From JALCLA01 sp965653565 (GTDB lineage Bacteria; Pseudomonadota; Gammaproteobacteria; Xanthomonadales; Xanthomonadaceae), in assembly GCA_965653565.1 (NCBI GenBank), contig CBFHAI010000046.1, positions 1 to 34,712 on the forward strand: 34,712 nucleotides of DNA. Direction: 5' to 3'. The notes below the pieces were generated by a model that worked only from the letters and a program-made list of their open reading frames with translations, did not search any database and was not told the DNA's origin. This document shows, one piece after another, positions 23,753-31,726 of this stretch (positions are counted from its first letter, which is position 1; each line of letters opens with the position of its first letter). The position numbers and the translations under genes were made by a program.

Positions 23753-25321
23753 CTATTCCCACTCGATCGTCGCCGGCGGTTTGCCGCTGATGTCGTAGAC
23801 CACGCGCGAGACGCCGCGCAGTTCGTTGATGATGCGGTTGGAGACGGTGCCGAGCAGGTCGTAGGGCAAGTGGGCCCAGTGCGCGGTCATGAAGTCGATG
23901 GTTTCGACGCAGCGCAGCGCGATCACCCATTCGTAGGCGCGCGCATCGCCGACTACGCCGACCGATTTCACCGGCAGGAACACGGCGAAGGCCTGCGAAG
24001 TTTTTTCGTACCAGCCGCTCTTGCGCAGTTCGTCGATGAAGATGGCGTCGGCCTGCGCCAGGATTTCGGCGAATTCTCGCTTCACTTCACCCAGGATTCG
24101 TACACCGAGGCCCGGGCCGGGGAACGGATGGCGATACACCATCTCGTGCGGCAATCCGAGTTCGACGCCGACGCGGCGCACTTCGTCCTTGAACAGTTCG
24201 CGCAGCGGTTCCACCAGCCCGAGCTTCATGTGTTCGGGCAGGCCGCCGACGTTATGGTGGCTCTTGATGACGTGCGCCTTGCCGGTCTTGCTGCCGGCCG
24301 ATTCGATCACGTCCGGATAGATCGTGCCTTGTGCCAGCCACTTTACGTTCGACAGTTTCGCGGCCTGTTCGTCGAAGATTTCGACGAACAGGCGGCCGAT
24401 GATCTTGCGCTTGGCTTCCGGATCGGCGACGCCTTCGAGCGCGGCGAAATAGCGATCGGCGGCATCGACGCGGATCACTTTCACGCCCAGGTGTTCGGCG
24501 AAGGTCGCCATCACCTGGTCGCCTTCCTGCCAGCGCAGCAGGCCGGTGTCGACGAAGACGCAGGTCAGGCGTTCGCCGAGCGCCTTGTGCAGCAGCGCGG
24601 CCACCACCGACGAATCGACGCCGCCGGAAAGGCCGAGCAGCACTTCATCGTTGCCGACCTGCGCGCGCACGCGGGCGATCTGGTCGTCGATGATGTTGGC
24701 GGCGGTCCACAACGGCTCGCAGCCGCAGATGTCGAGCACGAAGCGGCGCAGCATCGCTTCGCCCGAACGCGTGTGGGTAACTTCCGGATGGAACTGCACG
24801 CCGTACCAGCGGCGCGCTTCGTCGGCCATCGCGACGATGGCGACGCTGTGGGTGCGAGCAGTGGCGCGGAAGCCTGACGGCAAGGCGGTGACGCGATCGC
24901 CGTGGCTCATCCACACATCGAGTTTCGGCGGCGAGCCCGGGTGATCCTTCAGATCGTCGAGCAGCGCGCAGGGCGCGTTGACTTCGACTTCGGCGTAACC
25001 GAATTCGCGGTGATGCCCGCCTTCGACCTGCCCGCCCAACTGCATCGCCATCGTTTGCATGCCATAGCAGATGCCGAGGATCGGCACGCCGGCGTCGTAG
25101 ACCTGCTGCGGCGCGCGCGGCGAATTCGTTTCGGTGGTCGACTCCGGCCCGCCCGACAGGATGATGCCCTGCGCCCCCCACGCGGCGATTTCGGCCGGGT
25201 CGTGATCCCAGGCCCAGATTTCGCAGTACACGCCGATTTCGCGGATGCGCCGCGCGATCAGCTGCGTGTATTGCGCGCCGAAATCGAGGATGAGGATTTT
25301 GGAGGTGTGGATGTCGGGCAT
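23753..25321 (-). CDS. guaA: GMP synthase (glutamine-hydrolysing)
   Basis: A 522-residue enzyme that makes GMP from XMP, ATP and glutamine. The N-terminal glutamine amidotransferase domain has the nucleophile Cys85 in GICYGMQ and the His/Glu pair in QFHPEVTHT. The ATP pyrophosphatase domain has the P-loop LSGGVDSSVVAALL. The C-terminal dimerisation domain ends in KPPATIEWE, the usual family end. It follows guaB on the same strand, but with a 207-base gap that contains a palindromic repeat, so guaA may have its own promoter. tadA follows after 10 bases. Confidence 0.97.
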   Translation of the reverse strand: MPDIHTSKILILDFGAQYTQLIARRIREIGVYCEIWAWDHDPAEIAAWGAQGIILSGGPESTTETNSPRAPQQVYDAGVPILGICYGMQTMAMQLGGQVEGGHHREFGYAEVEVNAPCALLDDLKDHPGSPPKLDVWMSHGDRVTALPSGFRATARTHSVAIVAMADEARRWYGVQFHPEVTHTRSGEAMLRRFVLDICGCEPLWTAANIIDDQIARVRAQVGNDEVLLGLSGGVDSSVVAALLHKALGERLTCVFVDTGLLRWQEGDQVMATFAEHLGVKVIRVDAADRYFAALEGVADPEAKRKIIGRLFVEIFDEQAAKLSNVKWLAQGTIYPDVIESAGSKTGKAHVIKSHHNVGGLPEHMKLGLVEPLRELFKDEVRRVGVELGLPHEMVYRHPFPGPGLGVRILGEVKREFAEILAQADAIFIDELRKSGWYEKTSQAFAVFLPVKSVGVVGDARAYEWVIALRCVETIDFMTAHWAHLPYDLLGTVSNRIINELRGVSRVVYDISGKPPATIEWE

Positions 25322-25381
25322 TTTTGGGAGGGGCCAGGGATTAGTAGTTAGGGCGCGCTGGATCGGGGTGTCGGTTGGCGA

Positions 25382-25474
25382 CGTAGCCTGGATTAAGCGC
25401 TCTATCGCGGAATCCGGTGGTAGGACCTCGATGGTTCGTTGTTCCGCATTCCGCTTCGCTGCAACCGGGCTACG
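25382..25474. repeat. Imperfect palindromic repeat in the guaB-guaA gap
   Basis: The left arm starts CGTAGCCTGGATTAAGCGC (25382-25400) and the right arm ends AACCGGGCTACG (25463-25474). The inner parts GCGGAATCCGG and CCGCATTCCGC also pair. It looks like a member of the widespread GTAGCCCGGAT...ATCCGGGCTAC intergenic repeat type, with several mismatches between arms. The gap of 25322-25528 has no other feature. Confidence 0.65.
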
Positions 25475-25528
25475 AAAGCCTCCGGAAATACGCCCTCGCT
25501 ACTCATCCCTATCCCCCGCTCTTATCCA

Positions 25529-26983
25529 TCACCCCATCCGGTAATTCGGCGGTTCCTTCGTGATCTGCACGTCATGCACATGCGCCTCGCGCGTGCCGGC
25601 GTTGGTCACGCGCACGAAGCTCGGCTTGGTGCGCATTTCTTCGATGCTGGCGCAGCCGACGTAGCCCATCGAGGCGCGCAGGCCGCCGGCCAGTTGATGC
25701 ACGATATTGCGCAGCGGGCCGCGATACGGCACGCGGCCTTCGATGCCTTCGGGCACGAGCTTGTCGGCGTCGGACGCATCCTGGAAATAACGGTCCTTGC
25801 TGCCCTTCTCCATCGCGCCGAGCGAACCCATGCCGCGGTAGCTCTTGTAGCTGCGGCCCTGGAACAGTTCGGCTTCGCCGGGCGCTTCTTCGGTGCCGGC
25901 GAACAGGCCGCCGATCATCACGCAACTGGCGCCGGCCGCAATCGCCTTGGCGATATCGCCCGAATAACGGATGCCGCCGTCGGCGATCAGCGGGATGCGG
26001 CCTTGCAGCGCATCGGCCACCATCGAGACCGCCGTGATCTGCGGCACGCCGACGCCGGCGACGATGCGCGTGGTGCAGATCGAACCCGGACCGACGCCGA
26101 CCTTCACCGCATCGGCGCCGTGATCCATCAGCGCGAGCGCAGCCTCGCCGGTGACGATGTTGCCGCCGATCACCTGCACGTTCGGGAAATTCTTCTTCAC
26201 CCATTGCACGCGTTCGAGCACGCCCTGCGCGTGGCCGTGCGCGGTGTCGACCACGATCACGTCGATGCCGGCGGCCACCAGCGCTTCGATGCGTTGTTCG
26301 GTGTCGCCGCCGACGCCGACGGCGGCGCCGGCCAGCAGTTGTTCGTCGGCATCCTTCGCCGCGTTCGGATTGTCGCGCGCCTTCTGGATGTCCTTCACCG
26401 TGATCAGCCCGCGCAGCGCGAAGGCATCGTCGACGACCAGCACTTTCTCGATGCGGTGCTTGTGCATCAGCTGCAGCACCTCCTCGTCGGAGGCGCCTTC
26501 CCGCACCGTCACCAGGCGATCTTTCTTCGTCATGATGTGGTGCACGGGATCGTCGAGCTTGGTCTCGAAGCGCATGTCGCGACTGGTGACGATGCCGACC
26601 AGGCGGCCGTCGTCCACCACCGGCACGCCGGAGATGTTGCGCACGCGGGTGAGCTTGAGCACTTCGCCGATGGTGGTGTCCGGCCGCACCGTGAACGGCT
26701 CGCGGATCACGCCGGCTTCGAAATTCTTCACCTGCGCCACGTGCGCGGCCTGTTCGGCGGCCGACATGTTCTTGTGCAGGATGCCGATGCCGCCCAGTTG
26801 CGCCATGGCAATGGCGAGGCGGGCTTCGGTGACGGTATCCATCGCGGCGGCGACGATGGGCAGGTTGAGCGACAGGCCGCGCGTCAGGCGCGTGGCGAGC
26901 ACGACGTCCTTGGGCAGCACCGCGGAGTGCGCGGGTACGAGGGAAACGTCGTCGAAGGTCAGAGCTTCGGCCTGGATGCGCAT
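25529..26983 (-). CDS. guaB: IMP dehydrogenase
   Basis: A 484-residue enzyme that oxidises IMP to XMP with NAD, the first step of guanine nucleotide synthesis. The opening LTFDDVSLVPAHSAVLP is typical. Two CBS domains (about residues 95-205) include TSRDMRFE and ITVKDIQKA. The catalytic loop GVGPGSICTTRIVAGVG (Cys near 300) and the flap region YRGMGSLGAM are present. AGGAG lies upstream of the ATG. It is divergent from the LTA-synthase-like gene and stands first in the minus-strand string guaB-guaA-tadA-orn-cyclase. Confidence 0.97.
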   Translation of the reverse strand: MRIQAEALTFDDVSLVPAHSAVLPKDVVLATRLTRGLSLNLPIVAAAMDTVTEARLAIAMAQLGGIGILHKNMSAAEQAAHVAQVKNFEAGVIREPFTVRPDTTIGEVLKLTRVRNISGVPVVDDGRLVGIVTSRDMRFETKLDDPVHHIMTKKDRLVTVREGASDEEVLQLMHKHRIEKVLVVDDAFALRGLITVKDIQKARDNPNAAKDADEQLLAGAAVGVGGDTEQRIEALVAAGIDVIVVDTAHGHAQGVLERVQWVKKNFPNVQVIGGNIVTGEAALALMDHGADAVKVGVGPGSICTTRIVAGVGVPQITAVSMVADALQGRIPLIADGGIRYSGDIAKAIAAGASCVMIGGLFAGTEEAPGEAELFQGRSYKSYRGMGSLGAMEKGSKDRYFQDASDADKLVPEGIEGRVPYRGPLRNIVHQLAGGLRASMGYVGCASIEEMRTKPSFVRVTNAGTREAHVHDVQITKEPPNYRMG

Positions 26984-27013
26984 GGACGCGGTACTCCTGG
27001 CGGTAAACCCGGA

Positions 27014-27043
27014 ATTGTATCATCGCCGGCTTAGGTATCATCG
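27014..27043. promoter_or_regulatory. Direct repeat and possible guaB promoter
   Basis: GTATCATCG occurs twice (27017-27025 and 27035-27043), 18 bases apart start to start, in the 90-base gap between guaB and the divergent membrane enzyme. On the minus strand TACAAT (27014-27019) would make a good -10 for guaB, but no convincing -35 is seen. The repeats could be an activator or repressor site. Confidence 0.35.
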
Positions 27044-27073
27044 TCGGCCGATCCGACGTGCATCGAGAACTGC

Positions 27074-28918
27074 GTGACGCCAACCGCCCCCGCGGCATCC
27101 GGCCGCGGCCGTCCACCTTCGGCCGGCCAAACCCGCCAATTCGGCCGACTCGGCCTGATCTGGCTGGCGCTGGCCCTGCCCGCCGCCTCGCTGCTGCGCG
27201 CCTGGCTCATCACCACCACGCTCGGCGGCAGCGCCGGCTGCGAGTACTGCCTGGCGCCGCCGTCGCTCGGCCACGACGCCTGGCTGATCGCGATCGCATG
27301 GACCTCACTCGGGATCGCGGCCATGTCGGGCCGGTTCTGGCTGCGCGCCCTGTTCGTGCTGCCGGCGCTGCTGATCCTGTTGCTGATGGCCGTCGACGTC
27401 GCCGTGTTCACCACGCTCGGCATGCGGCTGTATGCGTTCGATGTGTTGAAATTCGGTATGGAAGGCGCGGCGCTGAGCGGCTTCCTGGTGGCGCTGCTGC
27501 GTTCGTCCGGCGCGGTGTGGCTGGTGTTGGCGGTGCTGGCGATCGTGGGCTGCGTGCTTGCCTTCCTGCCGTCGCGGCCGGCACCGAAACTGGCTAAGAC
27601 ACTGGGAGTGGGTGCCGTCGTGGCGCTGGCCGGCGCGCTCGTCACGCGCGTGCTCGACCCGGCCTTCATCAACGCCGATGCCTTCCTCAACGTGGTGGAA
27701 CTGCATTTCGCACAGGCCGTCAACGCGCCCTACTCGCCCGCCTTCGTCGAAGCGCTGGCGGCGCGCGATTCCGACATCCCGGCGAGCTGCACGGCGGGCC
27801 AGCAACGGCGGCCTAACGTCATCCTGCTGACGGTCGAATCGCTGTCGAGCTACCAGAGCAAGCTGCATGGCGGGCCGCTCGATCTGACCCCCGAACTCGA
27901 CGCTATCGCGCGCGAGAACAGCTGGTTCACGCGCTTCTACGCGAATGGGTTTTCCACAGACGCCGGCCTCATCGCGCTGCTCACCGGCCGCCCGCCGGTG
28001 CCCGCCGTCGGCCGTTATCGCAGCATCGATGCCTTTGCCGGTTTCGGCGATGCCGAGCGCTCGGTAGCCAAGCCGCTGCACAAAGCCGGTTATGACGTCG
28101 GTTTTTTCACCACCGGCGACCTGGGTTTTCTCGACAAGGGGCCGTGGTTCAAGGCGCTCGGTTTCGATCATTGGGAAGGCGCCGAAGCGCCGTTCTACAA
28201 CGGCTGGCCCCGCTTCGGCTTCAATGCCGCCGAAGATCGCGCCTTGTATCTGCGGTTGCACGAGTGGATGCAGGCGCGCGACACGTCGAAGCCTTTCTTC
28301 GCCGCCGCCCTGACGGTGCAGAGCCATCCGCCGTTCGTCGACCCGAAGACACACGAACTCGACGAAGCGGCCGTGTTCACCGCGGTCGATCGCGAAGTCG
28401 GCCGCTTCGTGCGCGAACTCGACGAGCGCGGTTTCTTCGCCGACGGCGTGCTGCTGATCACCGGCGACCACCGCAGCATGACGCCGCTGCATAGCGAAGA
28501 ACGCAAACAGTTTTCCGCCACCGGCTTCGCGCGTGTGCCGCTGGTGGTGGTCGGTGCGTCGGGGCTGCCGCGCGGGCCGATCGACGCGCCCTTCCAGCAG
28601 ACCGACCTGCTGCCGTCGCTGGCCGATCTGTCCGGTGCGGAAGTCTGCACGCGGCTCGATCAGGGACGTTTCCTACGCGCCGATCCGCAGCCGCCATCGT
28701 GGGTGCTGCACGCGCGCGGCGATGCGCGCAATCGCGTCGATGTCTATTTCGGCGAAAAGCACGGCGCGCTGCTGTTGCGCGGCGACGACAGCGAATGGAT
28801 CGGCGATCGGCCACCGCAGTGGCAGGCGATCGCCGATCGGATTCATGCCGATCGCATCGAACGCGGCGCGCTCGACAGCGACATCGACGACCTGCTCAAA
28901 ATCCTCGGAACGCGCTGA
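27074..28918 (+). CDS. LTA-synthase-like membrane sulfatase-fold protein
   Basis: A 614-residue inner-membrane enzyme starting with GTG. Five hydrophobic segments occupy about residues 25-185, then a periplasmic alkaline-phosphatase/sulfatase-fold domain follows. The metal and nucleophile motifs of the LtaS group are visible: TVESLSSYQSKLHGG (Glu), GFSTDAG (the nucleophile threonine), QSHPPF (His) and ITGDHRSM (Asp-His). In Gram-negatives this family transfers phosphoglycerol or phosphoethanolamine to glycans or lipids, so an envelope-modifying role is likely; the acceptor cannot be told. It is divergent from guaB. Its stop directly abuts the stop of dctM. Confidence 0.85.
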   Translation: MTPTAPAASGRGRPPSAGQTRQFGRLGLIWLALALPAASLLRAWLITTTLGGSAGCEYCLAPPSLGHDAWLIAIAWTSLGIAAMSGRFWLRALFVLPALLILLLMAVDVAVFTTLGMRLYAFDVLKFGMEGAALSGFLVALLRSSGAVWLVLAVLAIVGCVLAFLPSRPAPKLAKTLGVGAVVALAGALVTRVLDPAFINADAFLNVVELHFAQAVNAPYSPAFVEALAARDSDIPASCTAGQQRRPNVILLTVESLSSYQSKLHGGPLDLTPELDAIARENSWFTRFYANGFSTDAGLIALLTGRPPVPAVGRYRSIDAFAGFGDAERSVAKPLHKAGYDVGFFTTGDLGFLDKGPWFKALGFDHWEGAEAPFYNGWPRFGFNAAEDRALYLRLHEWMQARDTSKPFFAAALTVQSHPPFVDPKTHELDEAAVFTAVDREVGRFVRELDERGFFADGVLLITGDHRSMTPLHSEERKQFSATGFARVPLVVVGASGLPRGPIDAPFQQTDLLPSLADLSGAEVCTRLDQGRFLRADPQPPSWVLHARGDARNRVDVYFGEKHGALLLRGDDSEWIGDRPPQWQAIADRIHADRIERGALDSDIDDLLKILGTR

Positions 28919-30208
28919 TCAGTCGATCAGTGCGAGCGACAGCGCCGGCCACCACGTGATGATCATCAGCGCCAGGCCGACCAGCAGGAAGAACGGTATG
29001 CAGGCGCGCGCCAGCGTCAGCACGTCGGATCGGAAACGATAGGCCGCGATCACCAGGTCCATGCCCATCGGCGGCATGAAATAACCGATCTGCAGGTTCG
29101 CCAGCATCACGATGCCGAAATGCACCGGATGGATGCCGTAGCCGACCGCGACCGGCAACAGCAGCGGCGTCAGCACGACGATGGCCGAGAAGATGTCCAT
29201 CATCATGCCGACCAGCAGCAACAGCACGTTGAGCAGCAGCAGGAAGGCCCAGGCGCTGTGCACGTGCTCGCGCGCGGTGGCGAACAGGCGGCCCGGCACT
29301 TCCTGGTCGACCAGCCAGTTCGACATCGCCATCGCGGCGCCGAGGATGATCAGGATCGCACCGACCAGCCGCATCGCCTCCGACATCACGCCGGGGATTT
29401 TTGCGAAGGCGATTTCGCGCCGGATCAACACCGTGGTGACCAGCACGTACAGCGCCGTCACCGCCGCCGCCTCGCTGGCCGCGAACACGCCCGAATAGAT
29501 GCCGCCGAGCACGAGGAACGGCAGCGGAATTTCCCAGCGTGCGTCCTTCAGCGCGGCCCACACTTCGCGTGCGTCGATATGGGTGCGGCTGCGCGGAATG
29601 CCGCGGCCGATCCACAGCGCGTGCAGCGAGAGAATCGCGATCATCAGCAGGCCGGGCAACAGGCCGGCGAGGAACAAGGCCTCCATCGTGACCGGGATTT
29701 CCGTCGCCAGTTGGCCTGCGACGAAGCCGAACACGATCAGCGGTAGCGACGGCGGAAACAGCAGGCCCAGGCTGCCCGACGAGGTGACGAGGCCGAGGCT
29801 GTAGCGCTGCGGATAACCGGCCGCGCGCAAGGTCGGATAGAGCAGCGCGCCGATCGCCACGATCGTCATGCCGGACGCGCCGGTGAACGCGGTGAAGAAC
29901 GCGCAGGTCACCAATGCAACGATGGCCAGGCCACCCGGTAACCAGCCGAGCAGCGCTTCCGACAGACGTACCAGCCGCTTGGGCGCACCGCATTCGCTGA
30001 GCACGTAGCCGGCCAGCGTGAACAGCGGAATCGCGATCAGGCCGGGCATGTCGCCGAGCCGGTAATACTCGACGGCCACGGCGATCAAATCGTAACCGGC
30101 CGCATGAAAACCGAGCAGCGCCACGCTCGCGATCACCGCGAATAAGGGCATGCCGGCCAGCGCCAGCAGCACGACGAGGGCGAGTCCGAAATAGAAAGTT
30201 CCGTTCAC
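28919..30208 (-). CDS. dctM: TRAP transporter large permease (DctM-like)
   Basis: A 429-residue membrane protein, the ion-coupled channel subunit of a tripartite ATP-independent periplasmic transporter. It has about 12 hydrophobic segments. Typical stretches are IPLFTLAGYVLSECG, AFFTAFTGASGMTIVAIGAL, TSSGSLGLLFPPSLPLIVFG and IGYFMPPMGMDLVIAAY. The GTG at 30208 is the start; it overlaps the dctQ stop by four bases and has AAGGA 5 bases upstream. A longer open reading to 30757 runs over dctQ. It is the last gene of the TRAP operon and meets the convergent membrane sulfatase gene with no space between. Confidence 0.93.
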   Translation of the reverse strand: MNGTFYFGLALVVLLALAGMPLFAVIASVALLGFHAAGYDLIAVAVEYYRLGDMPGLIAIPLFTLAGYVLSECGAPKRLVRLSEALLGWLPGGLAIVALVTCAFFTAFTGASGMTIVAIGALLYPTLRAAGYPQRYSLGLVTSSGSLGLLFPPSLPLIVFGFVAGQLATEIPVTMEALFLAGLLPGLLMIAILSLHALWIGRGIPRSRTHIDAREVWAALKDARWEIPLPFLVLGGIYSGVFAASEAAAVTALYVLVTTVLIRREIAFAKIPGVMSEAMRLVGAILIILGAAMAMSNWLVDQEVPGRLFATAREHVHSAWAFLLLLNVLLLLVGMMMDIFSAIVVLTPLLLPVAVGYGIHPVHFGIVMLANLQIGYFMPPMGMDLVIAAYRFRSDVLTLARACIPFFLLVGLALMIITWWPALSLALID

Positions 30209-30690
30209 ACCAGTCCTTCGCCCGGCGGCGGCGGACCGGCCAGTGCGGCGACGACGAAGCGCAGGCTCATCAGCCCGAATCCAAGCGGCAGCGCCAGCAT
30301 CGGCACCCAGCTCGGAATGCCCGCGACGAACGGCACCGGCGCTTCGCGTTCGAGTCCGACCAGGCCGGCGCCGAACCACGCGAGCAGGCCGGCGACGATG
30401 GCGGCGGCGAACTGCGTGATCGTCCACAGCACGCGGCGCGTGCGCGGGCCGGACAAGCGCTGCAATACATCGATCATGATGTGATGCCGATGCCGCGTTG
30501 CACCGAGCGCGCCGAGCAACGCCACCCACAACACGCCCATGCGCGAGATCGGTTCGGCCCAGATCAACCCGGTGTCGAACGCCAGCCGCATCGCGATCTG
30601 CAGCACCGACAGCAGCAGCAGGACGAGCAGCATCGTCGCCAGCAACAAATCCTCGCAGCGATGCAGCCGCTGCAGCCAGCGCGTCAACAT
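30205..30690 (-). CDS. dctQ: TRAP transporter small permease (DctQ-like)
   Basis: A 161-residue membrane protein with four hydrophobic segments (about residues 14-34, 47-63, 86-108 and 126-150). The RMGVLWVALLGALGATRHRHHIMIDV region between helices 2 and 3 fits the DctQ family. It pairs with DctM and helps contact the substrate-binding protein. The ATG at 30690 overlaps the dctP stop by one base, and the gene end overlaps the dctM start, so translation of the three is coupled. Confidence 0.9.
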   Translation of the reverse strand: MLTRWLQRLHRCEDLLLATMLLVLLLLSVLQIAMRLAFDTGLIWAEPISRMGVLWVALLGALGATRHRHHIMIDVLQRLSGPRTRRVLWTITQFAAAIVAGLLAWFGAGLVGLEREAPVPFVAGIPSWVPMLALPLGFGLMSLRFVVAALAGPPPPGEGLV

Positions 30691-31688
30691 CAGCGGCTGC
30701 CGCCCTCGCCCGCCGGCGTCGCCATTGCGGCACGAACCGCCGCCAGCACCTCGGCACTTAGCGCGTCTTCCTCGACCAGCTTGTCGGTGATCTGGCTGCC
30801 GATATCGGTCCAGAATTTCGCTTCTTCCGGCGGCGGCGTGAAGATCGCCACGCCGTTCTTCTCGAGTACGGCGCGCGCGTCGGCGTCGGCCTTGCGATTG
30901 CCGGCGTCGATGCGCGCCGCGGCTTCCGAGAAGGCCTGATTCACCGCGGCCTGGTCGGCTTCCGACAACTTCTTGAACGCGCGCTGGTCGATCGCGACGT
31001 AGCCGACGACATAGGTGAGCGGAAGATCGAACAGATGCGACACCTTGGTATGCCACTGCAGCGCGATCGCGCCCGCCGTGGTGTTGCCGACCGTGTTGAC
31101 GAGGCCCGTCTGCAACGCGGTGAATACATCGCCCAGCGGCAGCGGGATCGGTTCGACGCCGCCAGCCTGAAAGGTCAGTTCGGCGATGCGATCGTTCTGC
31201 GGCACCCACACCTTGGCATTCTTCAGATCGTCGCGATTGTGGATCGCCTGCGTGCCCATCAGATACGCAAACCCCACGCCGCTGATGCCCACGATGCGAA
31301 AGCCGTTCTGCTCGAAACCGGCCACCAGCATCGGATCGACCTTGGCGCGCACCGCGTCCACCTGCGCGTAATCGCGAAACAGGAACGGCAGGCTGTACAC
31401 CTGCGCATCCTTGTAGACGAGCGTCAGTTCGCTGCCGGTGAAAGCGCCGCCTTGCAGCTGGCCGAGACGGATCTTGCGCAGCACCACCGCATCGTTGCCC
31501 ATCACCCCGCCAGGATAGAACTTGATCGCGACGCGGCCTTCGGTGTTCTTCGCCACCGCATCGCCCGCCGCGCGCATTTCCTTCATCCAGAGCGAACCGT
31601 CGGGCGCGAGGCTCGCGATCTTGAGCGTCGATTGCGCCGCGGCGGCGGCGGCGAACAGCGATAACAGGCAGAACAGTGCGAAGCGCAT
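30690..31688 (-). CDS. dctP: TRAP transporter substrate-binding protein (DctP-like)
   Basis: A 332-residue periplasmic binding protein. The signal peptide ends near AAAAAAQ. The start at 31688 has AGGAT upstream. Conserved parts are TLKIASLAPDGSLWMKEM, GGVMGNDAVVLRKIRLGQLQ and LGDVFTALQTGLVNTVGNT. At the position where carboxylate-binding DctP proteins carry the ligand-holding arginine (usually K-x-R), this protein reads AKVWVPQNDR, with tryptophan instead. That suggests a different ligand, perhaps hydrophobic. A TatT-like lipoprotein gene lies 38 bases upstream. Confidence 0.92.
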   Translation of the reverse strand: MRFALFCLLSLFAAAAAAQSTLKIASLAPDGSLWMKEMRAAGDAVAKNTEGRVAIKFYPGGVMGNDAVVLRKIRLGQLQGGAFTGSELTLVYKDAQVYSLPFLFRDYAQVDAVRAKVDPMLVAGFEQNGFRIVGISGVGFAYLMGTQAIHNRDDLKNAKVWVPQNDRIAELTFQAGGVEPIPLPLGDVFTALQTGLVNTVGNTTAGAIALQWHTKVSHLFDLPLTYVVGYVAIDQRAFKKLSEADQAAVNQAFSEAAARIDAGNRKADADARAVLEKNGVAIFTPPPEEAKFWTDIGSQITDKLVEEDALSAEVLAAVRAAMATPAGEGGSR

Positions 31689-31726
31689 TGCGGCGATCCT
31701 GTGGCTAAAGCGAAGAAGGTCGGCGA

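Noticed and set aside
26984..27073. A riboswitch upstream of guaB
   Set aside because: The 90-base gap is shared with a divergent gene, and I see no purine-aptamer core.
30209..30757. N-terminal extension of DctM into dctQ
   Set aside because: The frame is open only by base composition; the GTG at 30208 has AAGGA and overlaps the dctQ stop in the usual coupled way.
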